From positions 1 to 12,750 of the forward strand of contig JALGTD010000014.1 in NCBI GenBank assembly GCA_029821515.1: DNA of 12,750 nucleotides, read 5' to 3'. The translations under genes and the position numbers were made by a program. Of the stretch, positions 1 to 6,745 are shown piece by piece. The DNA comes from Candidatus Zipacnadia bacterium. Lineage in GTDB: Bacteria; Armatimonadota; Zipacnadia; Zipacnadales; Zipacnadaceae. The stretch's first letter is position 1. Each line of letters begins with the position of its first letter. Below the pieces are notes generated by a model, which was not told the origin of the DNA, made no database searches, and saw nothing but the letters and a program-made list of their open reading frames with translations.

Positions 1-792
1 AAGATAACTATGCACGATACCTGGACGGGGGGCAAAGATGGCGATAACTGTCTGTACCTGCGGGAGGTGGAAGTCTACGGAGGTGAAGAGGTGGAAGTCA
101 CCGGAACGGATACTTCAGCAGGTATTATGTCTCTAGCTCGCTGGCAACCACCATTGGTTAAGCCGCATGCGGTGGCCCTATTCCGCCGTTACTGTCTGGA
201 GCAGCAGACTGACATTGTAGTTGGTGTACTGGGCGACCGTTTCGCCAACTTGACCGACAGTTCAGGTGACCTATTTGAGCCTACCTGGGTGGACCTGTTC
301 ACCAAGCAGCTCAAGCAACACGGCGACTACCAGACTATCCAAGTGCTGACTGACAGCAGTATCAGCCTGGATAACCTGACTGAACTCCGCGAAAGACTTC
401 GTGATTTCCAATCAGTGGATTTACTCATAATTGCCTACGGGACCGAGGCTAGCCTTACAGATATGCCAACGGTGGAGTTTCGGCGCCAGCTTCAGCAACT
501 GGTAGAGATAGCCCAGGACGAGCTGGCAGCCCTAATCGTGGTGGTCACACCCGCGCCTTTTGCCCATCGGCCTGACCTGGCCGGATTTGCCCAAGTGCAG
601 GACAAAGAGAATTGGCGGCTGGCACGCGCCGCTGAGCAGGTTGCTGCACTCACCGACTGCGCGATGGTGCGGACTGCTTCGGTACTGGCTCACAGCCAGC
701 AAGAGGTTGCAGAACTGTACCGAAATAACGTATCATTAACTGAGGTGGGGCATTTGGCCGTCGCGCGAGCTTTGGAAAATCTATTACAGTAA
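1..792 (+). CDS. C-terminal part of a surface protein with discoidin-like remnant and degenerate SGNH-like domain (5' partial)
   Basis: The reading frame is open from base 1, so the gene probably begins upstream; the first ATG at 10 need not be the start. Numbered from that ATG, residues 13-24 (NCLYLREVEVYG) resemble the last strand of an F5/8-type C (discoidin) or related carbohydrate-binding domain. Residues about 65-260 look like an SGNH/GDSL hydrolase fold: a strand ending in G75-D76-R77 sits where GDS is expected, Y143-G144-T145-E146 where the G-x-N-D block is expected, and E245-x-x-H248 where D-x-x-H is expected, followed by a C-terminal helix. The nucleophile Ser is Arg and the Asp is Glu, so normal esterase chemistry is doubtful. 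The likely setting is extracytoplasmic glycan binding or processing, but the N-terminus that would show a signal peptide is missing. The SGNH assignment rests on motif spacing only. Confidence 0.6.
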   Translation, partial: KITMHDTWTGGKDGDNCLYLREVEVYGGEEVEVTGTDTSAGIMSLARWQPPLVKPHAVALFRRYCLEQQTDIVVGVLGDRFANLTDSSGDLFEPTWVDLFTKQLKQHGDYQTIQVLTDSSISLDNLTELRERLRDFQSVDLLIIAYGTEASLTDMPTVEFRRQLQQLVEIAQDELAALIVVVTPAPFAHRPDLAGFAQVQDKENWRLARAAEQVAALTDCAMVRTASVLAHSQQEVAELYRNNVSLTEVGHLAVARALENLLQ

Positions 793-846
793 GCCATCCA
801 CTAAACGATAAACCATGCACCACAGCACGAGATGAGGTAGCAGCAA

Positions 847-1161
847 ATGCGAGTATTCTGGGGCATAATTCTTGGTGTTGTGCTGTTCTTTCCCGGTATC
901 GTTCTGGTACGATGGGTGGGAGAAGAGTTGCTTGGCTACGGAGAGATGTCGGTTACCGACGGCTGTCTGCTGATAATCATCATTCTGCTGAGTGTAATAA
1001 TCGTTACTGGAATCAGTCACCGCCCGCAGAACCGTTCCTCTCAGCGCCAGCCGTCAGCGCCCGGTTCCGAGACAGAGTCCTATCCTCAACAGCCACCTTC
1101 TCGGGGAGTGCGCCGACCACTACAGCACCCCTCCTCACGCCACCACACTCCACGCAAATGA
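847..1161 (+). CDS. Small two-helix membrane protein with Pro/Ser/Arg-rich tail
   Basis: I do not recognise a family. The 104-residue product has two hydrophobic segments (about residues 4-22 and 37-57) joined by a short acidic loop. A hydrophilic tail follows, rich in Pro, Ser, Gln and Arg. A GAGGT sequence lies about 10 bases before the ATG. The stop codon overlaps the ATG of the next gene (ATGA at 1158-1161), which suggests translational coupling and supports both genes being real. The low-complexity tail suggests a disordered cytoplasmic or periplasmic extension. No enzymatic motif is visible. Confidence 0.62.
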   Translation: MRVFWGIILGVVLFFPGIVLVRWVGEELLGYGEMSVTDGCLLIIIILLSVIIVTGISHRPQNRSSQRQPSAPGSETESYPQQPPSRGVRRPLQHPSSRHHTPRK

Positions 1162-1595
1162 AGCGGCTACCACGCCCGCCACAGCCAGCTAGACTATCCC
1201 GGCTTCCTGCTGTTGGCAAGCATATAGGCATAGCAGCTTTGTGGCTTCTGCTGATCGCCCTTCAAGTTTGCCTGGCGATTTCCGGCTGTGGCGGCCCCAG
1301 CAAGACCAGCAGCATTGACACCGTCCAGCTACGCCGATACCGCTGGTATCTGGACGACGTCCACGCCAAAGTATGGGTAGTCGGGCAGGTGCAAAATACC
1401 GGAAAAGCGATCGTGACAGGCGTGGAAGTACATGCTACACTGTGCAATTCTCAGGGCAGTCTCCGCGGCAAGAATATGGTTATGTTGAAAGATCTCCAGC
1501 CCAGTGAGAGGCGCATCTTCAACCTGGGAATAACGCGACGCGGGAGCACTGCCACCGTGACTGTAGAGCTGAAACAGCCCGAGGAAACACACTAA
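1158..1595 (+). CDS. Putative lipoprotein with FxLYD-like beta domain
   Basis: The 145-residue product has a basic N-terminus, a hydrophobic segment at about 24-40 and a good lipobox, I41-S42-G43-C44, so Cys44 is the probable lipidated residue after signal peptidase II cleavage. Residues about 61-130 carry the pattern of FxLYD/DUF3426-type domains: a VVGQVQNTG strand-turn, then a strand with V-x-V-H-A-T, a turn containing an NSQG sequence, then L-K-D-L-Q-P-S-E before a final F-N-L strand. Such domains are small beta sandwiches in envelope proteins of unknown exact role. The ATG at 1158 is chosen because it overlaps the previous stop as ATGA. The frame is open further upstream, but that extension lies inside the preceding gene and lacks a signal-peptide-like start. 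It probably works at the envelope with its neighbour. Confidence 0.65.
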   Translation: MKRLPRPPQPARLSRLPAVGKHIGIAALWLLLIALQVCLAISGCGGPSKTSSIDTVQLRRYRWYLDDVHAKVWVVGQVQNTGKAIVTGVEVHATLCNSQGSLRGKNMVMLKDLQPSERRIFNLGITRRGSTATVTVELKQPEETH

Positions 1596-1611
1596 TCAGC
1601 CTGCAGAGTGC

Positions 1612-1685
1612 AATCGCAGAAGTAATTGCTAGCGTATGCCTAAAAACATAGATAGTTAGCCAGCGCCACCCTGGGTGCTGCGATT
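1612..1685. repeat. Inverted repeat in the gap before the prepilin gene
   Basis: AATCGCAG at 1612-1619 and CTGCGATT at 1678-1685 are perfect 8-base inverted copies. Between them are a GCTAGC palindrome and CACCCTGGGTG near the 3' arm. Together they could fold into a leader hairpin just ahead of the ribosome binding site at 1694-1700. A weak TTGCTA (1626-1631) and TAGATA (1649-1654) pair is not convincing as a promoter. The gap 1596-1704 shows nothing else. Confidence 0.3.
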
Positions 1686-1704
1686 CAACTGTTGGGAGGA
1701 CATA

Positions 1705-2325
1705 GTGGATCGCCAGTTGCGCGCAGGCTTCACATTGATTGAGCTGGTAGTGGTAATCAGTATCATTCTGATTCTCGCTGCTATGCTGCTGCCGGTCTTC
1801 GAGCGCGCGCTTAGATCGGCCGAAGCAACCAATTGTCTGATGAATTTGCGCAATATCGGTTATGCAGCTCAGCTCTATGCCGGCGACTATGACGGATGCC
1901 TGCCCCCGGCTCTGGTTGAAATACCGAGCAGTACCCGGAAGAACTGCTGGGATGTGTTGCTACTTCCCTATCTGCGCTGCCCTGAGATCTACTTGTGCCC
2001 TGCCGACGAAAGTCCCACCGAGGGACCGGCATATACCAATTCAATCAAACACAGTTACGGCATAAACCTCGACGTGGCGATGATTAATGGCTATGCCGGG
2101 GCCTCTTTACAACTCGGCAATATGCCGCATCCCAGCACTACCATACTGTTTTTTGATTTAGCCCAAGCAAACTCGTACGGCTGGCGCGCGTCCTGGGGCA
2201 ATATGTCCCAGTACGTCGCGGCTCGCCACAACCAGGCCAGCAATTTTGCGTTCTGCGGGGGAAATGCCAAGCGTATCAAGCCGTCCGAAACGCTGACCAG
2301 CAGCGTAAATCTCTGGGAACCTTGA
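1705..2325 (+). CDS. Type IV prepilin-like protein with H-X9-DG-like C-terminus
   Basis: This is a pseudopilin or minor-pilin-like protein of the group with an N-terminal methylation motif and a processing-associated tail. The GTG at 1705 is chosen because GGGAGGA (1694-1700) lies just upstream and because it gives a normal short basic leader, MDRQLRAG. Peptidase cleavage is expected between G8 and F9, leaving F-T-L-I-E with Glu13 at mature position 5, then a hydrophobic helix to about residue 32. The mid-region has C92, C98 and other Cys residues of a globular head. The C-terminus has H175, nine residues, then G185-G186, matching the H-X9-DG motif except that Asp is Gly. At 206 residues the length is usual for the family. 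It is secreted through a type II/IV pilus-like machine encoded elsewhere. An upstream in-frame GTG at 1675 is less likely because it lacks a good binding site. Confidence 0.85.
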   Translation: MDRQLRAGFTLIELVVVISIILILAAMLLPVFERALRSAEATNCLMNLRNIGYAAQLYAGDYDGCLPPALVEIPSSTRKNCWDVLLLPYLRCPEIYLCPADESPTEGPAYTNSIKHSYGINLDVAMINGYAGASLQLGNMPHPSTTILFFDLAQANSYGWRASWGNMSQYVAARHNQASNFAFCGGNAKRIKPSETLTSSVNLWEP

Positions 2326-2403
2326 CGGGATCTGCCGATTAGGCCAATGCCCTCGGCAAGGGCCCATCGCTGGTAGTTCTATTCTCCCCTGCTATCTCCC
2401 CGC

Positions 2404-2433
2404 TTGCCTAGTCTGGCCTGAGCAGCTTATAAT
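2404..2433 (+). promoter_or_regulatory. Sigma70-type promoter for the amidase operon
   Basis: TTGCCT (2404-2409), an 18-base spacer and a perfect TATAAT (2428-2433) lie 34 bases before the amidase start. The predicted start is near 2440, giving a short leader. The -35 matches consensus at four of six bases. It is the only good promoter seen before the long co-directional run that ends at 10060. Confidence 0.55.
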
Positions 2434-2467
2434 GGCAGACATCAGCACTGCAAGGTAACCACAAACA

Positions 2468-4201
2468 ATGCAGCCTAAACACACTCTATTTGCAGTAATC
2501 CTGTTGACCATTATCGCCCGAATCTCGGTCGCTGATGCTCCTGCCGAAGTTTACCTGCAGATAGCCGGTCAGCAGATAACCGGCCGACCCGCCCCTTATG
2601 TAGAAAATGACTTGCTTTGGGGGCCGGCGGATAGCGTCGCTAGAGCTCTCGGCGCGGAGGTCAACTGGCAGCCCAACGAAGGACGCCTCGCAGCAACTAC
2701 CGCTGATGGACACCTGCTCCAGTTGAAAGCTGGCAATAACTACTATCAATTGGATGACCAGAAGATAGAGCTGCCGGCAGACATATCTATCACCGAGGGA
2801 GTGCTCATCGTTCCCCTTCCTCCTATCATTGAAGCTCTGGGCGGCGAGCTTTCTGTCAGTAGTGACATCACACGGTTTTACGTAACGGTGCCAATGAGCC
2901 AGCCAGTAATTCTCGGGGATGACGAAGGCTTTGCCGTGGAACTGGAGACAACCGGGCTGGTCATTGGCGAGGTCAAATATCTGGACGATCCCTACCGTGC
3001 CTACCTCGACATCCACGGAGCCAGACCACATGTCCCCACTGGCCGGCGCTACATCGGCCAGGGTGGCGTGTGGCGGCTGCGCTGGGGGCAATTTTCCGAC
3101 CGGCCACCAATTGCCCGTTATGTCCTGGACCTCAAGGAGAAACAGCAGGTGACGTGGCTGCCTCGTGCTGATGGCCACGGAGGGTCACTCATTGTGGGAA
3201 AGTTCGATGGCGACGAGCCGGAGTTGCCAATCCGTTATCCCCAGCTCGAACGCGTACAGATATATCAAACTGACAACCAGACCACAGTAATCCAGGCGGA
3301 TTTGTCTCTGCCGGCAGAGCTGGACTATGAGGTGTTGGCTCAGCCGTGGCGGATACAGCTCCACCTAAGAGATGCTCGTATAACTCAGCAGATACCCCGC
3401 CAGCGAGGCCGGGGGGAAATTGTTAAGGGTAGCGAGGCGATAGCCACTGACGACGGTGTAATAATCGAGGTGTACCTCAACAAGCTGATGCGCTTTGAAG
3501 TTGAGAAAATAGATACTCAACAGAGCTGGAGCGTGAGGTTGTCCTTCCAGAAGGCTCAGCTTTGTGATAAACTGATAATGATAGACCCGGGTCATGGGGG
3601 CCAAGATAGTGGTGCCCGCGGGCGAAAGCTACTGGAGAAGGATGTAAATCTGGATGTGGCTATACGAATAGCCCAGCGCCTGGCTACACAGGACTGCACT
3701 GCTATATTGACTCGCGACAGCGATGTTTTTGTGGATCTGTTTGACCGAGCCAAGCTCGCTCGTCAGTTAGCTGTAGACGCCTTTGTGAGTATTCATTGCA
3801 ACGCTATGCCCCAGCCAGATACCAACTGGGGCACCGAGACGTATTACTACACGCCTCAGAGTAATATGCTGGCGGTTATCCTCCAGCAGCAGCTCCTGGA
3901 GACGCTGGGGCGAAAAGACAATGGCGTGCGGCAAGCCCGTTTCGTGGTGATTCGCGAGAATGAAATCCCGTCAGTTCTGCTTGAACTTATGTATTTAAAT
4001 CACCAACAAGAAGAACAGCTACTGACCAAGCCAGAAGTACGGGCAGCCGCCGCCGAAGCGGTAGTTCGCGGGCTGCGCCAGTACTTCGAGGGTCAGCCAG
4101 ATATGCCAAATAGTCAGACAACAGCAAATGAAGAGAATACAACCAACGAAGCCTCACAGGAGCATTTCGCGTCCACTGACGACAATCCAGAAGGAGGCTG
4201 A
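2468..4201 (+). CDS. N-acetylmuramoyl-L-alanine amidase with stalk and AMIN domains
   Basis: This zinc hydrolase cleaves the bond between N-acetylmuramic acid and L-alanine in peptidoglycan, acting outside the cytoplasmic membrane. A signal peptide spans about residues 1-22. Residues about 28-142 resemble the copper-amine-oxidase-like N-terminal stalk domain. Two AMIN-like beta domains follow (about 155-235 and 260-360); AMIN domains target amidases to the wall or septum. The Amidase_3 catalytic domain runs from about 368 to 540. Zinc ligands are H376 (in DPGHGG), E390 (in EKDVNL) and H443 (in SIHCNA), and the catalytic Glu is E506 (in VLLELMYL); all are intact. The last 38 residues form a Thr/Asn/Glu-rich tail. 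The C-terminal coding sequence contains the ribosome binding site of rph, so the two genes are tightly linked. The start is supported by the signal peptide; the binding site AAGGT is weak. Confidence 0.93.
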   Translation: MQPKHTLFAVILLTIIARISVADAPAEVYLQIAGQQITGRPAPYVENDLLWGPADSVARALGAEVNWQPNEGRLAATTADGHLLQLKAGNNYYQLDDQKIELPADISITEGVLIVPLPPIIEALGGELSVSSDITRFYVTVPMSQPVILGDDEGFAVELETTGLVIGEVKYLDDPYRAYLDIHGARPHVPTGRRYIGQGGVWRLRWGQFSDRPPIARYVLDLKEKQQVTWLPRADGHGGSLIVGKFDGDEPELPIRYPQLERVQIYQTDNQTTVIQADLSLPAELDYEVLAQPWRIQLHLRDARITQQIPRQRGRGEIVKGSEAIATDDGVIIEVYLNKLMRFEVEKIDTQQSWSVRLSFQKAQLCDKLIMIDPGHGGQDSGARGRKLLEKDVNLDVAIRIAQRLATQDCTAILTRDSDVFVDLFDRAKLARQLAVDAFVSIHCNAMPQPDTNWGTETYYYTPQSNMLAVILQQQLLETLGRKDNGVRQARFVVIRENEIPSVLLELMYLNHQQEEQLLTKPEVRAAAAEAVVRGLRQYFEGQPDMPNSQTTANEENTTNEASQEHFASTDDNPEGG

Positions 4202-4207
4202 CCAGCT

Positions 4208-4936
4208 TTGCTACGTATTGATGGACGGAACAACGGGGATTTGCGTGATCTAACCATCACGCGAGATATAAACAAGTATGCCGAGGGCTCATGCCAGATT
4301 CAGATGGGCAATACCATCGTCTACTGCACGGCAACCGTTGAAGACCGGATACCCCGCTGGTTGCTTGACAGCCAGCAGGGCTGGGTGACGGCCGATTACG
4401 GAATGCTACCTCGGGCGACTAAAGAGCGCTCTCTTCGCGAATCCAAGCGCGGCTACCGCACCGGCCGCACTCAGGAGATTGAACGGCTCATCGGGCGGTC
4501 GTTGCGCGCGGTGGTGAATCTAAATGCTCTGGGCGAACGCACCATCCAGCTCGACTGCGACGTACTCCAGGCCGACGGCGGCACGCGTACAGCAGCGATC
4601 ACCGCTGCTTATGTTGCACTGGTTCAAGCTTGCAGCTACTTGCGCGAGACAAATCAGATAAAAAGCTGGCCGCTGCGTGATCAGGTGGCGGCAGTTTCAG
4701 TCGGACTGGTCTCCGGGGAACTGCTGCTTGACCTGTGTTATGAAGAAGACAGCCGAGCCGCAGTGGATACGAATCTGGTTATGACCGCCGCCGGCAATGT
4801 CGTCGAGCTGCAAGCCACCGCCGAGGGCGCGCCATTCACCGTCAAACAGATGGATCAGATGATAGCCCTGGGCCGCGAAGGACTAAGAGAAGTGTTTAGC
4901 CAGCAGAAAGAAGCCCTGGCCGACCTGAATAAGTAG
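4208..4936 (+). CDS. rph: Ribonuclease PH
   Basis: RNase PH is a phosphorolytic 3'-5' exoribonuclease that trims the 3' ends of tRNA precursors in the cytoplasm, usually as a hexameric ring. The product is 242 residues, close to the usual 238-245. The phosphate-binding region has R87 in GRTQEIERLIGRSLR, and the GGTRTAA loop spans 124-130. The metal-coordinating acids are D181 and D187 in the E-E-D-S-x-x-x-V-D-T-N segment. The TTG at 4208 is chosen because it yields the family's L-R-I-D-G-R opening and follows AAGGAGG (4191-4197) by 10 bases; that site lies inside the end of the amidase gene. rph next to the rdgB-type gene is a common bacterial arrangement, and here an amidase gene precedes them. 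Confidence 0.97.
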   Translation: MLRIDGRNNGDLRDLTITRDINKYAEGSCQIQMGNTIVYCTATVEDRIPRWLLDSQQGWVTADYGMLPRATKERSLRESKRGYRTGRTQEIERLIGRSLRAVVNLNALGERTIQLDCDVLQADGGTRTAAITAAYVALVQACSYLRETNQIKSWPLRDQVAAVSVGLVSGELLLDLCYEEDSRAAVDTNLVMTAAGNVVELQATAEGAPFTVKQMDQMIALGREGLREVFSQQKEALADLNK

Positions 4937-5023
4937 TCCTCCGCTCACTTGCCGAGACGAGGCGGTTGCCATTTCGCAAACATATATCACAGAGGCAGAT
5001 TCGGCAGACAGGAGCTTCGTTCG

Positions 5024-5650
5024 ATGACCTGTGCTTCACGCCCTGAGATCTTGCTGGTCGCCTCCGAGAATCCCGATAAGGTGGCTGAGATTCGCCAGTT
5101 GCTGGCCGCAACGCCGCTGCAAGTAATCGCGCTTGCCGACTTGCCTGATCCTCCGCAGCTCACTGAGCCATATGATACTTTCGCCGGTAACGCCCAACAC
5201 AAAGCTGCCACTGCTGCCCGCGCCACTGGCGACCTTGCGGTCGCCGACGACAGCGGCCTGGTGGTGTCAGCATTGGACGGCGCACCGGGCATTCACTCCA
5301 GCCGAGTTGCCGCCAGCGATGCCGAGCGCATCAGATGGCTACTGGAACAGATGGAGGACTTGAACGGTAACCAACGCGCCGCCTATTTTGTGTGCATGAT
5401 CGCGCTGGCCAATCCGCACGGTGAGATGCTGGGAACATGGCAGGGACGCGTAGATGGCATCATAATCCCACAGCGCCGGGGCGAAGGCGGCTTTGGGTAT
5501 GATCCGGTCTTTTTGTATCCGCCGACTGGTAAGACTTTCGCCGAGATGACTGCCGAGGAGAAGAATGGTGTCAGCCATCGCGGTCAGGCGCTGCATGCCT
5601 TCGCCCGGGACCTGCCAGCTATTCTGAAGCTCAACCGTACCCGGCTATGA
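5024..5650 (+). CDS. rdgB: XTP/dITP diphosphatase (non-canonical purine NTP pyrophosphatase, RdgB/HAM1 family)
   Basis: The enzyme hydrolyses dITP, ITP and XTP to monophosphates plus pyrophosphate, keeping deaminated purines out of DNA and RNA. The product is 208 residues, near the usual 195-205. Family motifs in order are ASENPDKVAEI (13-23), DTFAGNAQHKA (51-61), the catalytic ADDSGLVVSALDGAPGI (74-90, with D75 and D76), GEGGFGYDP (153-161), F-A-E-M-T-A-E-E-K (172-180) and SHRGQAL (184-190). The ATG at 5024 is preceded by AGGAG (5010-5014) with 9-base spacing. An in-frame ATG at 4949 would add 25 residues unlike the family and is rejected. The 87 bases after rph show no clear promoter, so co-transcription is likely. 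Its last codons overlap the next gene as ATGA. Confidence 0.96.
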   Translation: MTCASRPEILLVASENPDKVAEIRQLLAATPLQVIALADLPDPPQLTEPYDTFAGNAQHKAATAARATGDLAVADDSGLVVSALDGAPGIHSSRVAASDAERIRWLLEQMEDLNGNQRAAYFVCMIALANPHGEMLGTWQGRVDGIIIPQRRGEGGFGYDPVFLYPPTGKTFAEMTAEEKNGVSHRGQALHAFARDLPAILKLNRTRL

Positions 5651-6714
5651 TCATAGAAGAAGACCGTCGAGATGAATGGAATGAGTTCGTCACCGGCTGC
5701 CCGCATGGAACTGTTCTGCAGTGCTGGGAATGGGGCGAACTGAAGCAGCATACCGGCTGGGAACCGCTGCCGGTCGCCGCAACCGAGAATGGTCACATTG
5801 TGGCTACTTGTCTTATACTCAAGCGCCGGCTCCCGCTCATCGGCGGGTGCTTGTTGTACGCACCACGCGGGCCGGTCCTGGATTTTGCCAATGAAGCAGC
5901 ATGGAATGATTTATTCGGTGAAATCCGAGAGATAGCTAAAGCGCATAGAGCAATGGTTCTGAAAATAGACCCAGCAGTAGCTTCCAGCCGCGCGGACGTG
6001 CTTACTATCTTGAAGCAAGATGGCTTCCAGCCAGCCCGCGGCAACCAAAACTTCGGCGGCATTCAGCCCCGCTACGTGATGAAGGTGGACATCAGCGGCG
6101 AGCTTGAAGAGGTGATGGCCGACTTCAAGTCCAAGACTCGCTACAACATTCGCCTGGCCGAGCGTCGGGGCGTGACAACCCGCGACGGTCAACGAGAAGA
6201 TGTTGATGATTTTTATCGAATCCTGGAGACTACCGCCCAGCGCGACGGCTTTGCGATCCGCGACATATCTTACTATTACGACATTTGGGACTTGATTATC
6301 AGCCGTGACCTGGGCAAGATGTTCCTGGCTTATGTGGAAGAGAAACTGGTGGCTGGCACCATCGCCTTCACTGTGGGCCACCAGGCCTGGTATGTCTACG
6401 GTGCCTCCAGCAACCACCACCGCAACTTGATGCCCAACTACCTGCTGCAGTGGCGGATGATGCAATGGGCCAAACAACGCGGATGTACAGTGTACGATAT
6501 GCGCGGAGTTGCCTGCGAGGTTGAGGGAGAGGCTCAGGGAGAGTTGACCGGGCTCAACCGCTTCAAGCGAGGTTTTACTGCCCAGTATGTCGAATATATT
6601 GGTGAATGGGACCTGGTCTTCCGACCAGGGCTATACAGACTTTTCAACATCGTGCAACCGCTGGTCAAGCGCATCAGAATGTCAGCATCAGACCTGCTGG
6701 ACCAATCAGGATGA
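5647..6714 (+). CDS. FemAB-type aminoacyl/peptidyl transferase (lipid II interpeptide-bridge family)
   Basis: FemX/FemA/MurM-type enzymes transfer amino acids from aminoacyl-tRNA to the stem peptide of lipid II, building peptidoglycan cross-bridges at the cytoplasmic membrane face. The 355-residue product has a tandem GNAT-like architecture. Landmarks are a Q-C-W-E-W-G-E-L-K segment (25-33), LYAPRGPVLDF (70-80), a DFKSKTRYNIRLAERRGV region (159-176), YGASSNHHRNLMPNYLLQW (251-269) and a GLNRFKRGF motif (302-310). These match the family closely. The ATG overlaps the rdgB stop (ATGA at 5647-5650), so translation is probably coupled. With the amidase four genes upstream, this puts cell-wall assembly and remodelling in one operon. 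The amino acid donor cannot be read from sequence. Other GNAT peptide-ligase roles are possible. Confidence 0.9.
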   Translation: MIIEEDRRDEWNEFVTGCPHGTVLQCWEWGELKQHTGWEPLPVAATENGHIVATCLILKRRLPLIGGCLLYAPRGPVLDFANEAAWNDLFGEIREIAKAHRAMVLKIDPAVASSRADVLTILKQDGFQPARGNQNFGGIQPRYVMKVDISGELEEVMADFKSKTRYNIRLAERRGVTTRDGQREDVDDFYRILETTAQRDGFAIRDISYYYDIWDLIISRDLGKMFLAYVEEKLVAGTIAFTVGHQAWYVYGASSNHHRNLMPNYLLQWRMMQWAKQRGCTVYDMRGVACEVEGEAQGELTGLNRFKRGFTAQYVEYIGEWDLVFRPGLYRLFNIVQPLVKRIRMSASDLLDQSG

Positions 6715-6745
6715 TTTCGAGTATAGAGCAGCGAGGACCCAGTCA

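Noticed and set aside
912..1157. N-terminal extension of the lipoprotein gene by 82 residues
   Set aside because: It lies wholly inside the preceding membrane-protein gene, is Ser/Pro/Arg-rich shadow sequence, and would bury the lipoprotein signal; the ATGA overlap gives a better start at 1158.
2349..2363. GCCCT/AGGGC hairpin after the prepilin gene as a terminator
   Set aside because: The stem is only five base pairs and no T run follows.
2486..3178. 230-residue open frame on the minus strand
   Set aside because: It is opposite the amidase gene, which has signal peptide and domain structure; the product shows no recognisable motif.
4949..5023. Longer rdgB start
   Set aside because: The extra 25 residues are unlike the family, and a good binding site with proper spacing precedes ATG 5024.
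5911..6477. 188-residue open frame on the minus strand
   Set aside because: It lies opposite the well-supported FemAB gene and has no family features.
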